This document shows positions 28,791 through 40,140 of a DNA stretch of 64,000 nucleotides, piece after piece. The position numbers and the translations under genes are program-made. Origin of the DNA: Chaetoderma sp. LZ-2023a (lineage: Eukaryota > Mollusca > Caudofoveata > Chaetodermatida > Chaetodermatidae); contig CM067370.1 in the NCBI GenBank assembly GCA_034401795.1, positions 54,995,380 to 55,059,379 of the forward strand. The letters run 5' to 3'. Numbering within the stretch: position 1 is the stretch's first letter; every line of letters begins with the position of its first letter. The notes under the pieces were generated by a model that saw nothing but the letters and a program-made list of their open reading frames with translations, was not told the DNA's origin and ran no database searches.

Positions 28791-30600
28791 CTTGTCCTGG
28801 AAGATAATATTGTCCATCAGAGGCAGAGGAATCGGATTGCAGACCAGAAGGTCCAGCAGATCCGTATACCATGATCGGCTTGGCGAATTTTGGGTGATCA
28901 GAAGCACTTGGCACTCCTCCTGTCTAATTTTTGGAATCAGGATTGCTGGAGGGAATGCGTATGCTTACATTTCCACCCAGCTGATAGCTAACGCATCTGC
29001 TGCGAAAGCGCTTGGATCTGGAATCGGAGAGACGTACGTCGTCATCTTCGCATTCTTCTTCGTTGCAAATAAATCTATGTTGGGTTTCCCCCAGTGGTCG
29101 AACAGATGATCCACCACACATTGATTTAGTTGCCATTCCATAGGTAAAACACTCATCCTTCGGCTCAATGAGTCTGCTAACAGATTTAACCTTCCCGGAA
29201 TATGAACTGCCTTCAAGGTAATCCTGTGATCCAGGCACCAACAAAGCAGTTTCCAAGTCATCATACAGAGACTGGGCGACTTCGTTCCGCCCTGGCGGTT
29301 TATGTAAGTCACTACTGTTGAGTTGTCTGATCGAATTAGAACACTCTTGCCCTGAACTTTCTGTAAGAAATGTTCCAGGCCCAGGACTACCGCTCATAAT
29401 TCCAGTAGATTGATATGTTCCTTTGACTGTTCCAGATTCCAAAGCCCTGATCTTGTGGATTCTTCTAGGCAAGCTCCCCACCCCTCCATCGATGCATCTG
29501 TATACATCGTTAACTGAGGATGAGGAGGGGTTAACATCACCCCCGCCAGGAGATTCTCTGTCTTCAACCACCATTGAAGGTGATGAACTAGAGGCTCCAA
29601 CACTGACACGCTCGAGTCCAGTGAACCTGTACTCTGGGTCCATTGTGTCATGAGAAATAACTGGATCGGCCGCCTGCGTAAGGCCGCCTGAGGAATGACT
29701 GGTTCCAAAGAAACCATCAATCCCAGCATTCTCAGATAAACCCGTGCCAGGACATGACGACTGTTGCACACTGACTGTATTACTGAGATGAGTATCTGTA
29801 CCCTCTCCTGAGTAGGATAAACATATCCTATCTCCAGATCGAAGAACATTCCCAGGTAAACAAACTTCTGGGATGGAGTCAGCTCTTATTTTTGGAAATT
29901 TATTATCCAGCCTAAATCTGTGAGAGTTTTTAAAACTATCTCCAGATTTGCTGATAAACTTTCCTGGTTGTGTGCTTTTAACAGCCAGTCGTCTATGTAC
30001 GTATGGACTGCTATGCTTCTCCTGCGGAGGTATGCTGTTATCGCAAGAACCACCCTGGTGAAGACCCGAGGAGCCGTAGAAATTCCGAAGGGTAACACCC
30101 TGAATTCCAACTGTCTGCCCTGGAATGCAAATCTCAGGAAGCGACGGAAACTCCTCGCTATTGGAATGTGGAAATAAACATCCTTCAGATCTATTGAAGC
30201 TGTCCACATTCCCTTCTCCAACCCTGCCAACACCGATCTCACAGTTTCCATCTTGAAACTGGGTGTGTCTATGAACTTGTTCAATGGCTTGAGGTTGAGA
30301 ATTGGTCTCCACCCTCCAGTGCTTTTCATTACCAAGAACACGGTTGAATAGAAGCCCGGGCAACTTTGCGCTGGCTGAATTGCTTCCTTGAGTATGAGGG
30401 AATTTATTTCCTCCTCTATACACAACTGCTGATCTGGATCTCTTGGAATTTGAGTCCAGACCGGCACCAGAGATAGTCGTGATGGTGGGCCTGTTATCCA
30501 GTCGGGATGATACCTGACTGAAAGCCATCGCAAGACTAAACGGTCCTGAGTCAACCGTTCCCACTCTTGCATGTGGTTGGCCAATCGGCCTCCCACTGGT
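28600..30600 (-). pseudogene. RT-RNase H and post-RNase H ORF2 of A4
   Basis: RT motifs RLSLVPVWTQIPRDPD, SIDLKDVYFHIPI, LPFGISTAPRVFTRVV and TYIDDWLLKAHN lie in one frame ending at 29886 with a TAA where A3 has TCA. The frame resumes at 29849 with ELTPSQKF... and YTDASMEGWG and stops at 29394 with TGA in LLEL. RNase H continues from 29312 (TYINRQGGTKSPSL), reads LLADSLSRRMSVL through the site that is TGA in A3, and ends near 28965. The SIDLKDAY box has A to V. Two stops make it a pseudogene. Confidence 0.85.
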
Positions 30601-30696
30601 CCACCTAGGGAGAGAGGTGGACATAAGAAGCACAAGAGTGGCACTGTCTCCTGGTGCAGATGCACTGGGGTAGCTCTTACTGTGGTAATCACCCTG

Positions 30697-31569
30697 TCAG
30701 GTACGATTACCACGACCAGATCCTCGTGCACCACGGCCCACACCACGCGCACCACGGTGTGCGGGTGGCTGCCTGGCTGGCTGCGCCGGAGGATCCCGCG
30801 CCCCCCTCGCTGCTGGCCGAAGCGCACGCGGCCGTGGCCGACGCTGCGCTGGTGGCTGGCCTTTGACCTGGCCACCACCACCTCGAGCCTGCAGGGGATG
30901 ATACGCAGGGGGAGCTGCGCGAACGCACTCTCTACGGAGCACTTCAAATTGCTCACGTAATGCCCTCTGGTTATTGACCAGGGTAACCATCTCCTGGACA
31001 TGCTTACATCCCTCACCTCCAAAGAGACCAGGACCTGTCATAGGCATATGCAGCAGCCTATTATACAAATCCTGGGACGGGCACAAGTTATCAAGAGCAA
31101 ACGTGCGCCTCGCCCGGACACTCCTGGTTACAGACCGGGTTAAACAATCCAAAGCCAAGTTAATTCCATCTTGGATGGCTCTCTGGACAGTCACCGGACT
31201 AGGCTGACGTAATGCGGATGCCGTTACTACCCCTTGTAACAACTGTGAGACAGGCGAAAGCGCTGTGATGCCCTCGAACTCTCTTCCGCATCACGTAATG
31301 CGGTGTTAGTCGAACGTAAAACGTTCGAACACAGTGCTCCCGTGTCAGACCGGGAACCTGGCCGTGTATCTTCACCCAGCGCAGCACGGTCATCCGTGCT
31401 TGGCTTCGGTACTACACCGTATAGCTGATATTGATCAGCTGTAATACGGCACTGCTTTGCCACTTCATGGGGGGCCTTCGCTAAACGTCCATGTGCACTA
31501 ATGGACGTCTCCGCCGCAGTGAACATATCAACAATATGATCAGCTAACGGCAAAACATCGTCGTGTCGT
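30697..31569 (-). pseudogene. Gag-like ORF of A4, C-terminal two thirds
   Basis: QRAIQDGINLALDCL, LDNLCPSQDLYNRLL, VNNQRALREQFEVLRRE and the Arg/Gly tail GRGARGSGRGNRT are in frame from about 31242 to 30697. A frameshift near 31270 separates the upstream part (HEVAKQCRITADQYQLYGVV, SRSDTGALCSN). The frame stops matching other copies at GGCAAAA, 16 bp before the gap. Confidence 0.8.
31554..31569. repeat. 16-bp inverted repeat, left of gap
   Basis: AACATCGTCGTGTCGT ends exactly at the first N and is the perfect reverse complement of ACGACACGACGATGTT, which starts at the first base after the gap. Neither belongs to the element beside it. Confidence 0.9.
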
Positions 31570-32069
31570 NNNNNNNNNNNNNNNNNNNNNNNNNNNNNNN
31601 NNNNNNNNNNNNNNNNNNNNNNNNNNNNNNNNNNNNNNNNNNNNNNNNNNNNNNNNNNNNNNNNNNNNNNNNNNNNNNNNNNNNNNNNNNNNNNNNNNNN
31701 NNNNNNNNNNNNNNNNNNNNNNNNNNNNNNNNNNNNNNNNNNNNNNNNNNNNNNNNNNNNNNNNNNNNNNNNNNNNNNNNNNNNNNNNNNNNNNNNNNNN
31801 NNNNNNNNNNNNNNNNNNNNNNNNNNNNNNNNNNNNNNNNNNNNNNNNNNNNNNNNNNNNNNNNNNNNNNNNNNNNNNNNNNNNNNNNNNNNNNNNNNNN
31901 NNNNNNNNNNNNNNNNNNNNNNNNNNNNNNNNNNNNNNNNNNNNNNNNNNNNNNNNNNNNNNNNNNNNNNNNNNNNNNNNNNNNNNNNNNNNNNNNNNNN
32001 NNNNNNNNNNNNNNNNNNNNNNNNNNNNNNNNNNNNNNNNNNNNNNNNNNNNNNNNNNNNNNNNNNNNN
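31570..32069. other. Assembly gap of 500 N
   Basis: Exactly 500 N, a common arbitrary gap size for scaffold joins. Frames drawn through it are meaningless. Confidence 0.98.
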
Positions 32070-32087
32070 ACGACACGACGATGTTAG

Positions 32088-32685
32088 ACAGAGAATCCTG
32101 CCAACAGAATGGTCCCTCAACCCTCCAGTTCTGCGACGGATCTTCGAGGATTGGGGCAAACCCAACGTGGACTTGTTCGCCACAAAGGAAAATGCTCAAA
32201 TCATGACATATGTCTCGCCGATTACAGATCCAAATGCCGTCGATACAGACGCTCTGGCGATAAGCTGGACAGGGATGCACGCTTACGCGTACCCACCCAC
32301 CATTCTTCTACCGAAGGTTTTGGTGAAGGTCAGGGAGGAACCGTGTCTGGTCCTGCTAATAGCGCCGTATTGGCCGAGCAGGGCGTGGTGCACGGATCTT
32401 CTAGATCTGCTGGTGGAAAATCCTGTGCAGTTGCCCGAGATTCCGAACATAATCTCCCAGGCCAAGGGACGCTTCCTACACGAGCGTCCCGAAATGTTCA
32501 ATGACTGCGTGGATGTTATCAAACAACGTTCCACGTCGGAAGGCTTTTCTCGACAGGCTGCTGATTTCATCGCGGCTGCGAGAAGGAGGTCAACCTTCAA
32601 GTCATATAACAACAAGGTTAACAGATTTGCAGACTGGTGTGAAGAAAAGGGTATTGATACCTTTCAATCCACTATCAGCAAATAG
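32088..32685 (+). pseudogene. Post-RNase H domain fused to YR N-terminus in B2
   Basis: The frame holds WGKPNVDLFATKENAQ, YVSPITDPNAVDTDALAISW, YAYPPTILLPKVLVKVREEP and LLIAPYWPSRAWCTDLLDLL, then passes directly into the YR N-terminus (DCVDVIKQRSTSEGFSRQAA, YNNKVNRFADWCEEK). In B1 and B3 these lie in different overlapping frames, so a small indel near 32500 joined them. It stops at TAG 32683-32685. Confidence 0.8.
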
Positions 32686-33525
32686 CAGACTTTCTCTGTG
32701 AGCTGTTCTTTTGAGGACTAGCTCCTGTCACAGTTACTGGATACAAGTCAGCTTTGGCATCAGTTATCCCTGTCTAGCCTACAGGGATAGTCCAGAGGTG
32801 GCCCAGTTAAATGTGATGTTGAAGGGAATGAGCAATCTCCGACCGAGACAACCGGTAGTCATTCCAGCCTGGAGTCTATCTTTAGTGCTTAATGTACTGG
32901 CCAAGCACCCTTCCGAACCGTTGCGTTCGGCTAGTCTAAAGCATTTGACTCTAAAGGCGGTCTTTCTATTGGCAGCTTCCTCAGCTAGAAGGCGCAGTGA
33001 GATCCATGCGCTTTCGGCAGAGAGGAACCGATTTATTGTTTCTGGAGAAGGTCTGCGTCTTCTGCCAAGAGCAGAGGTTATGTCAAAGAACCAATCTTTG
33101 AGATATCCCGGCAAACCGATCATTATACCGAAGTTAACTAGGTTTGATCGTGATGCCAGTGTCTGGTGCCCGGTCCGTGCTTTGACTAAGTACAAGAAAC
33201 GGACTGACTCGTTACGGTCGAACGATAGACATCTGTGGATCTGCCATAAAAAGTCTTATGGCGCCGCATCCATGGATACTCTCTCTCGTTGGGTGGTCGA
33301 ATGCATTCAGACTGCTCACGAGATGGCGACTGGGCACCAGGTGCAAGGCGTAAGGGCAGACAATGTCAGAGGAATAGCCGCCTCGACCGCCCTTTATAAT
33401 GGTGTTCCGTTATAGGACATCATGGCCGTTGCACAATGGCACTGTGAGTCCTCATTCACGGATTACTATATGAGGGATGTGTCAGACTCAGCCAATCCAC
33501 TCGCTTTAGCTGTTTTGAAACGATA
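32686..33525 (+). pseudogene. Tyrosine recombinase of B2, C-terminal part
   Basis: After a frame break at 32690-32760 the frame reads LNVMLKGMSNLRPRQPVVIP, SARRRSEIHALSAERNR (first Arg), WCPVRALTKYKKRTD and DNVRGIAAS. The usual HxxR reads DNVR, so the His is Asn. A TAG at 33413-33415 interrupts VPL; GAG is expected. Beyond it QWHCESSFTDYYMRD carries the W/H and Tyr, and the ORF ends at TAG 33523-33525. Confidence 0.8.
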
Positions 33526-34376
33526 GTTAGTGACCACACTGCTTTTCACCCTTTTCTCACTTCGGTAAGAAAAGAACCTAAAGCAGGCATGGTCAGGCGA
33601 GAGGATGTCAACCAGATTGTGTCACTGATGGCCGAACCGGTGAATGGTTGGAGGCGGTACGTCTGAAGTCCAATTATCATAAGGTAATTCAATAGTGAGA
33701 GTTTTTTGTATTATGGATATGTATCATGTTCATTCATCTTATATATTCATGCTCATTCCCAGGCTAATACATGGAGTATGCAGGGAGCAGTTAACCCTCT
33801 TGGCATATTTGTGTTTTCAGGCGAGATACATGTTCGTTAGTTCTCTCCCTTTTCTTAGGAGGAAAAAGGGGGGGGGGACTGTGACGCGAATGTGATTTGG
33901 TTCCGTGAACTTGACGGTCCTTTTAGGTCTCCGTTAGTCAAGTTTGAAGTCTAAAATCTTTCTCCAAGGGGCAAAATTAGCATTTATGGCTTGCCCCTTC
34001 CCACCAGGTTACTGATCAAATCTGGTGCATATCAGAAGTAACAGAATGGTGAGTATTGATCGAAGGAGAATGCAGGAAATGTCAATTTCCCTTTCTCCGA
34101 GATCTAACAATACTCACCATTCTGTTACGGACCCAGCCTCCCAGCCCCATGGAGGCAAGCCATAGTTTTCTCTTGTTTGGTGGCTATGCAAACAATATGA
34201 GCTCTATGGTAAACGGGTACTCGGCAGTTGGGAGCCGAGTACCCGGTTCCCAGGAGTCGGTAAAGCTTTCTAAGTCTATAATCCTAGAGCCGCTGTCAGG
34301 GCCAGCTGTATATCAGAAGTAACAGAAAGGTGAGTATTGTTAGATCTCGGAGAAAGGGAAATTGACATTTCCTGCA
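33526..34376 (+). repeat. B2 3' UTR, ICR and 3' ITR
   Basis: The 3' UTR has a G-run at 33865-33880 followed by TGTGACGCGAATGTGATT, which recurs in B3. The ICR is at about 34047-34128 (GGTGAGTATTGATCGAAGG ... GATCTAACAATACTCACC). The ITR contains the hairpin GGGTACTCGGC/GCCGAGTACCC at 34215-34244 and ends with GGTGAGTATTGTTAGATCTC and GACATTTCCTGC. Confidence 0.8.
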
Positions 34377-35344
34377 ATCTATGTGCAGCTTCCTGACATC
34401 ACATATTTAGCATTTTTTCACGATGACATTTTGTCAGATTTGACGAAGAATGTTGATGTAATAAACGATGGTTATTACAGTAAACACACCTTTTATGTGG
34501 TCTCACATAATAATTTAATTCTCGCTGTGATCGCCAATATTGTACATTAAAGGACAATTCCGGGATAATAAAAAGTTTGATTTATTTGATAAATTATTAC
34601 ATGTTTAATGAAATTATGCCAGAATATTAACCAGAGAGAAATAGTATAGCCAGCTATCGATAGATAAAGTCGGTAAAATTGACAATTTTTCGCACATCGG
34701 GGCGCTGCCATTTTATCACGTCTAGAGATGTCAGCCCTGCACCACCGCTATAGTGATGACTGCAGGAATGAGGCCTACCTATTTTAAGGAAGTATACATA
34801 AATGATAATGGCAATGGAACCGCTGATGCTATTCCAATGATTCTGGGATCTCTAAATGGATGCCGACTTCTGGATTGATAGGATATCATGGATGTTAAAA
34901 TCGGGCAATGTGTTCAAAAGACTGGAATATATAAATATTAATCATCTAAGATACAATCTGAGAATATTTTATCCTTTTTTTGGTAAAATTCAGCATGAGA
35001 TGTTTTGTCTCACAGGCTCTATTTTTGGTAATGCTTTGCGTTTTGTCATTATATTGGAGTGTGCTTAAAGCTGAAAGAAATGGCTATTTGCCTGACTCAA
35101 GATTTCACCACCTGAATTAACATTTTGACATAAAATCTGGGAATTTTCATGGCCAATCAATATTGTCCGACAAGCTGTAGTAATTTCAATAATTAAGATA
35201 TTTTGATGAAACCGTACCAGTTATGAGATAACATTATAAGGCAACCTTATTTGCATAGCAAATTCTGTCAGTGTAGCTGTAATACTTATTTTGATATGGG
35301 ATGATGGATAGAGATAGTGTGCCACTTCCATTTATCGTTAATAT
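34377..35344. other. No gene recognised
   Basis: AT-rich, unique-looking sequence. Short open frames at 34362-34550 and 34856-35068 have no recognisable domains or splice context. Confidence 0.5.
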
Positions 35345-35740
35345 GTTCAAGCAGGCAGAGCCTTCCATCAAGGCTTCCGCTTCTCACAGACAATCGCCGT
35401 CAATCTGGCTCTGGACTGTATAAGGTATAGCGTCATCAGAGGTTTCCGGGCACAGCGACAGTTTACCCTTGACAATCTAGACCCATCCCAGGACCTGTAC
35501 TCTAGGATTCTTCGGACACCTATGACAGGTCCTGATCTCTTTGGGGGTGAAGGCGGCAAGCACCTCCAAGAGACAGTGACTGGTGAACAACCAGAGGGCG
35601 CTGCAGGAGCAATTTCAAGTACTCTGCAGTGAATGCGTTTGCCCAGCACCCCTGTTCACCGTCCGCAGCAGCCGTGCGGTGGTGGCCAAGTCAGGACCCA
35701 ACCTCCGGTGCAGCGAAGGCCTAGGCCTCGCCAATGCAGG
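35345..35740 (+). pseudogene. Gag fragment A5, related to family A
   Basis: Plus-strand NLALDCIRYSVIRGFRAQRQ, LDNLDPSQDLYSRILRTPMT, LFGGEGGKHLQETV then, one base out of frame, LVNNQRALQEQFQVL. This is the gag core of family A, more diverged than the other copies and in the opposite orientation to A1-A4. No other part of the element flanks it. Confidence 0.8.
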
Positions 35741-35748
35741 CCAGCAGT

Positions 35749-35812
35749 GAGGTGTGTGTTGGAGGGTGTGTGTGGTGTGTGTGTCAGCGTGTGTGTGTAT
35801 GTGTGTGAGCAG
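35749..35812. repeat. TG-rich simple repeat
   Basis: Imperfect (TG)n with GGTGTGTGTGG interruptions, directly after the A5 gag fragment. Confidence 0.8.
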
Positions 35813-36779
35813 GCGCTACTTCCCCAATTATGACCATATGCGAATGAAAGCATGTGCCAGTGCAATCAATGTTCGATTATCATGTATTTAAATAACTTTT
35901 CTAAATGCTGTTTGAATGATATCTCAATGATCATAAATTTACTTCTATTGTTCATTGAATCTGTTTATCGCTAAGCTTCTAGCACTGGGATAATATCACG
36001 GTCTCGCAGCGCATGGTGAAGATGTTTATGTACGGGTGAATATTAATGAATGACAATCTACATATGACTGAGTAATGTGTTGAATTTCTCTAGTAAAAAT
36101 CAAAGATATTTCACCCACAATGTGCTGCAAATCATAAAATACTACATATCATTCTAGTATGGTGTATTCTATCGCCAGATCTGCTAGAATTGACCCAAAT
36201 TCGGTTTCCTTTAAATATCTTCTCTGAAACTACTTGGTGAATTAATTTGAAACTCAAGGAACTTCATCTATTCTAAGACCTGATTTAGATTTTTTTAAGA
36301 GCACCTGATTGTACCCTTTGTTTGGCAGCCATTATGGATGACTTAGTGTTCACAAGAATGACATGCCTGGAAGTGCTGAAGCTGATCATGTGGAAATATC
36401 CTAAATATAGTCATTAAACTTTGTTGAAGGGACAATAGATTAGTCAAAATTTAGTATGATCTGTTAGTTGATGGATTTTGACAGCTAAAATCATTATATA
36501 GGGTTTAGTCGCTTCTGAAAATGAATTTGACATTTTAAAATCAGATTGATCAATCAGGTTGTTCACATGAAGCAGAAACTTAAAATTGGTCAATGACCAT
36601 TTTCAATGTTATGGCCTATTTTTAGAACCAATGTTAAACATCTTCATCTCCGAAACTGCTGGGCCAGTAACATGAAAAATAAATGACATTAGGGCAATAG
36701 TTGAAAGAAGTTCGTTCAAGAGAGCCTAATTTGTTGGTTTGTTTGGCTGGCGATCATCTTAAATGACTTAGTTTCTAAA
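35813..36779. other. No gene recognised
   Basis: AT-rich sequence with no open frame, splice-flanked exon or clear repeat that I could identify. Confidence 0.5.
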
Positions 36780-37620
36780 AAAAATTACCTCTCCGGAACC
36801 ATTGAAGAAAGGTTGGAAAAATCCTATGGTGATGGGTTTCAGAAAACAACTACGACTGAAGATTAGGCATGTTCCACAAGGTGTATTGAGATTTTAACAT
36901 TTGAAATCCCACGTGGTGAATAAAAATGGGGCCATGTAATTACCACTACAATATTCCCCTCAAGTTGTATCAAGATCTCTTCATCAATAAAGGAATACAA
37001 TTTTAATGGTGGAGTGCACTAAAAAAATCTATCCATGTTGAGAGTTACTGATAGAAAAACTCTTCAAGCCTTTTCAACATCCATTCATCAATAACGAAGT
37101 AGTGTTGAATTTAGATTTTACGGGTGATGCAGGTTAAGGGTGTCCTTTTAAAACCCACCAGGTTGGTTGATCGCAAATCAGACCCCATTATGGTGTCGAG
37201 ATCTACCACTAGAATACTTTGCGCCCCCCCCCCCCCCAGGTTTTAGAGACAGCTGTTGATCGATGATAGAGAAATGGCAATCTTAAAATTTAAGGGTGGC
37301 GCACCCTTATAGATCCCACAATAGGGTGAATTGAAAATAAGGTTACATATGGCTATTGACATGTAGTCATATAACATAGCTTTTGAGTTTTATCATGATA
37401 CATTCATCAATAATGGTGGAGTGGTGATTAAAAAATTTAAAGGTGTGATGCCCTTCTAAAACCACCAGTGGGTGAATAAAAAATTGAGTTCCGTAATGAT
37501 GTAGGGAGTTACCCATAGAGTATCCCTCTAAAGTTTTGTTAGACATCAGTTCATCAACAACCAAGTAGTGAGTAAAAAATTTATCGTCTGTGTGATGGTG
37601 TTCAAAATAAAACAAGGCAA
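36780..37620. repeat. Degenerate tandem repeat, about 150-bp unit
   Basis: Recurring blocks include TTCATCAATAA, a run ending in TTAAGGGTG, CCCTTCTAAAACCACCAG, GGGTGAATTGAAAAT and CCACTAGAATA. At least five diverged units occur. The same repeat flanks C1 on both sides (38560-38615, 52943-53003) and resumes at 54408-54790. Confidence 0.7.
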
Positions 37621-37954
37621 ATCAATAAATTGATGTATGCGCCCCAAAGCCATACTCTGCAGAGAAACAGAATGGATAACCCTGAAGGCATATGCTTCAG
37701 GGAAAGGTTTGGAACTGTGGCTCAGACACAGAGAAACGAACTTGAAATTGTCAATGAGATATCACCATATTAGGCCATCCTTAAAATATTGTTGGTTTGG
37801 GGTAATGATGTTAAATCCACAATTTGGGGAGTAGGAATGATTCGGTGGGCCATCATTCTTTTAGTCTGGTGGTATTTTCCCTAATGAACAATTTGTTAAG
37901 GATAGCTTTATAAAAGCATAATCTAAGTTTGAAAAATACAGGTAAAAACTATGT
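37621..37954. other. No gene recognised
   Basis: An open frame at 37637-37834 shows no domain. No repeat was recognised. Confidence 0.4.
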
Positions 37955-38560
37955 TCAAAATGAACAGAGATATTTTCTGTAATAATCAATACCAAGTCTT
38001 GAAACTATGGCCCGGACAAACATTTTCTGTGATATTCAGTCGACCATGAAAAGTAGATCAGCATGACCTACTTTTGATACTCTGCAACCTTTTCCATAAG
38101 ATGTATCCGCATACCAAGTTTGGTGACCATATGTGAAATAGTCTTGAAACTATAGCCCGGACAAACATTTTCTGTGATATTCAATCGACCATGAAAAGTA
38201 GGTCAGCATGACCTATGTTTGATACTCTGCACACCGTCTCCCTAAGATGCATCCACATACCAAGTTTGGTGAGCACATGTGCAAAAGTCTTGAAACTATG
38301 GCACAGACAAACATTTTCTGTGATATTCAGTCGACCATGAAAGGTAGATCAACAAGCCCTACTTTTCATACTCCGCACACCTCCCTAAGATGCATCCACA
38401 TATCAAGTATGGTGACCATATATGAAAAGGTCTTGAAACTATGCCCTGGACAAACTTATATATGGTGAACGGATGGACGAACAGACAACGGATGAACGGA
38501 TGGACAAAGCGGCGACTATATGCTCCCACAAAATATTTTACGGGGAGCATAAAAATTAGG
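37955..38560. repeat. Tandem repeat, about 145-bp unit, with CGGGGAGCATAAAA end
   Basis: GAAACTATGGCCCGGACAAAC and variants recur at about 37999, 38143, 38291 and 38433, each followed by TGTGATATTCAGTCGACCATG, GACCTACTTTTGATACTCTG and CCAAGTTTGGTGA. The block ends in GACTATATGCTCCCACAAAA and CGGGGAGCATAAAA, which can fold back. It is probably a non-autonomous dispersed element. Confidence 0.75.
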
Positions 38561-38615
38561 CTCAACTATGATGTCAATACCTACCATTCACCAATAACGG
38601 AGAAGTAACACAGTT

Positions 38616-38930
38616 GTTATTGCACCACAAAAACATCTTGACCGTTCAATCACTACTTGCTAAATCAAATTATCTGCATTTAGCTACCAGAATAAGATTT
38701 TTATGCTCTCTTACATACTCCCTTATGCCTTTATCATCACCATGCATACCCGTAACCAGGCTACTGGTAAGGTAGCCTCCCAGCATAAGCCTCAGTATAG
38801 ACTGGCACCAGTCTGTACTCACTCCTTGGTGACGCCTGTCACTAAGCGCGCCCCGCGCATGCTCAACAGATCCCAAATAGGAAACAGATTCACTTTTCAA
38901 ATATTCTGCAAGCAGAACAGTCTGCCTACT
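38616..38930. repeat. C1 5' ITR
   Basis: GTTATTGCACCACAAAAAC then CTTGACCGTTCAATCACTAC onward is the reverse complement of 52430-52480 in part and of 52624-52880 over most of its length, through CGCGCATGC and AGGAAACAGATTCAC. Confidence 0.85.
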
Positions 38931-39830
38931 ATCCAGCTTAAGTTTTTATAGCTTTGCGCTGAAGTTCAGCTACATGTTTAAGAGTTTCTGATACAGGAAT
39001 CATGTCTGTAATAAACTCTATTTTCCCTAATATGTCTATTGTATACTTCGTGGCGTTTTGGGTTTTTTTATGAGTTACCGGTTTTCGTAGCCAAATACTC
39101 CCATTTTCGATGTATTACAATCCATGCCTATTTTACTATCATAAATCAAACCATGCTTTAAAATAAAACCCCTTAGTACTCGCTTAATTTTTCTATTAGT
39201 GCCTACATAAAAATATCTTATGAAACTTCGTGAAATTCTTGGTCTTTCAGTGAGATTTTCAAATCTGTTACTTTGTGTCTTGTATAGAGGTTTTGTTTCT
39301 TTAGCGGATTACCATATTTAGAGATCTCTTATTAAGTATGTTTTTACATAATCTTTAGATGAGCGGATATCCTCTGTTTCCATGTTTATATAGAGGATTA
39401 GTCTGATTAAGACGATAGGCATAATTCTTGCAGCCGTTTTCGCAAAGGGATTAATCCCACACCCTTCACGACCAGGCAAGAATTACGTCCTACGTAGACT
39501 AAGGCTAAGGGTTTCAGAAAAAGCCTGTAATATGACTTCTGGTAAGTCTCAGTCTAAAGACCACAAGTCTTGAGGGGCTGCATTACCCTCATGCAGTGGC
39601 GTTGGTGATGGGAGTTGCCGATAATTTGTCCCATGCAAGGTAAAGCCAGTTATGTTAAGTGATCTTCGATCTCTATGTCCGCTCCCGTTATTGCTCCTGG
39701 CTTGTCCGGGCAAGCAGGTTCTAAATCCGGATTGTCTTCTGGTTTGACCGGGCATCTTGATATGAGCTCTGTGATTGTTTTGGCGTGGCTGGACATTCGG
39801 AGTCTCATTTTCATCTGGCTGTTTCTTCTT
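38931..39830 (+). pseudogene. C1 leader and gag N-terminus
   Basis: 38931-39530 has no coding potential. An ATG at about 39532 opens MTSGKSQSKDHKS then a stop; MSAPVIAPGLSGQAGSKSGL at 39675 opens a 65-codon frame. These are probably remnants of gag, by position only; no Cys cluster like that of A or B was recognised. Confidence 0.4.
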
Positions 39831-39950
39831 TTATTTTCCGGTTCCGGTTTTTTCCGGTTCCGTTTCCGGTAGTAGTGTATCTGCTTCTGGTAAGAGAGAT
39901 GATTTTCCTGGTCTTTTAGATCCGGCCAAGCATCTGTTATCAATTTCCGG
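39831..39950 (+). repeat. First unit of the C1 109-bp repeat, before B3
   Basis: CCGGTTCCG, GTTTCCGGTAGTAGTGTATC, GATCCGGCCAAGCATCTG and TTATCAATTTCCGG form one unit of the array that continues at 47010 on the other side of B3. Confidence 0.8.
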
Positions 39951-40140
39951 TTCTCCTTCGATCAATACTCACCATTCTGTTACTTTCTGATACACAGCTG
40001 GCCTTGACAGCTGGCTCTAGGACTATAGACTTAGAAAGCTTTACCGACTCCTTGGAACCGGGTACTCGGCTCCCAACTGCCGAGTACCTGTCTACCATAG
40101 AGCTCATTCTTGTTTGCATAGCGACAAGAGCTGTCCACGC
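39951..40140. repeat. B3 5' ITR
   Basis: Inverted copy of 46790-46970: ATCAATACTCACCATTCTGT, AGACTTAGAAAGCTTTACC, then GGGTACTCGGC...GCCGAGTACC hairpin at about 40058-40088 and AGCTCATTCTTGTTTGCATAGC. Confidence 0.85.

Larger units (their letters stand above)
26819..31569 (-). mobile_element. DIRS-like element A4, cut by assembly gap
   Basis: Family A on the minus strand, with 3' ITR, ICR, 3' UTR, YR, ORF2 and most of gag. The gag frame stops matching A2 and A3 a few bases before the N gap. The 5' ITR is not seen. Two nonsense codons in ORF2 and a frameshift in gag make it non-autonomous. Confidence 0.9.
32070..34376 (+). mobile_element. DIRS-like element B2, 3' part
   Basis: Family B on the plus strand. 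After the 16-bp gap-side repeat it starts within ORF2 (AGACAGAGAATCC, matching 44729 in B3) and continues through post-RNase H, YR, 3' UTR with a G-run, ICR and 3' ITR. The outer end is at about 34376 (GACATTTCCTGCA). The 5' part is missing or lies in the gap. Confidence 0.85.

Noticed and set aside
31227..32280. Long ORFs spanning the gap
   Set aside because: They run through 500 N and join unrelated elements.
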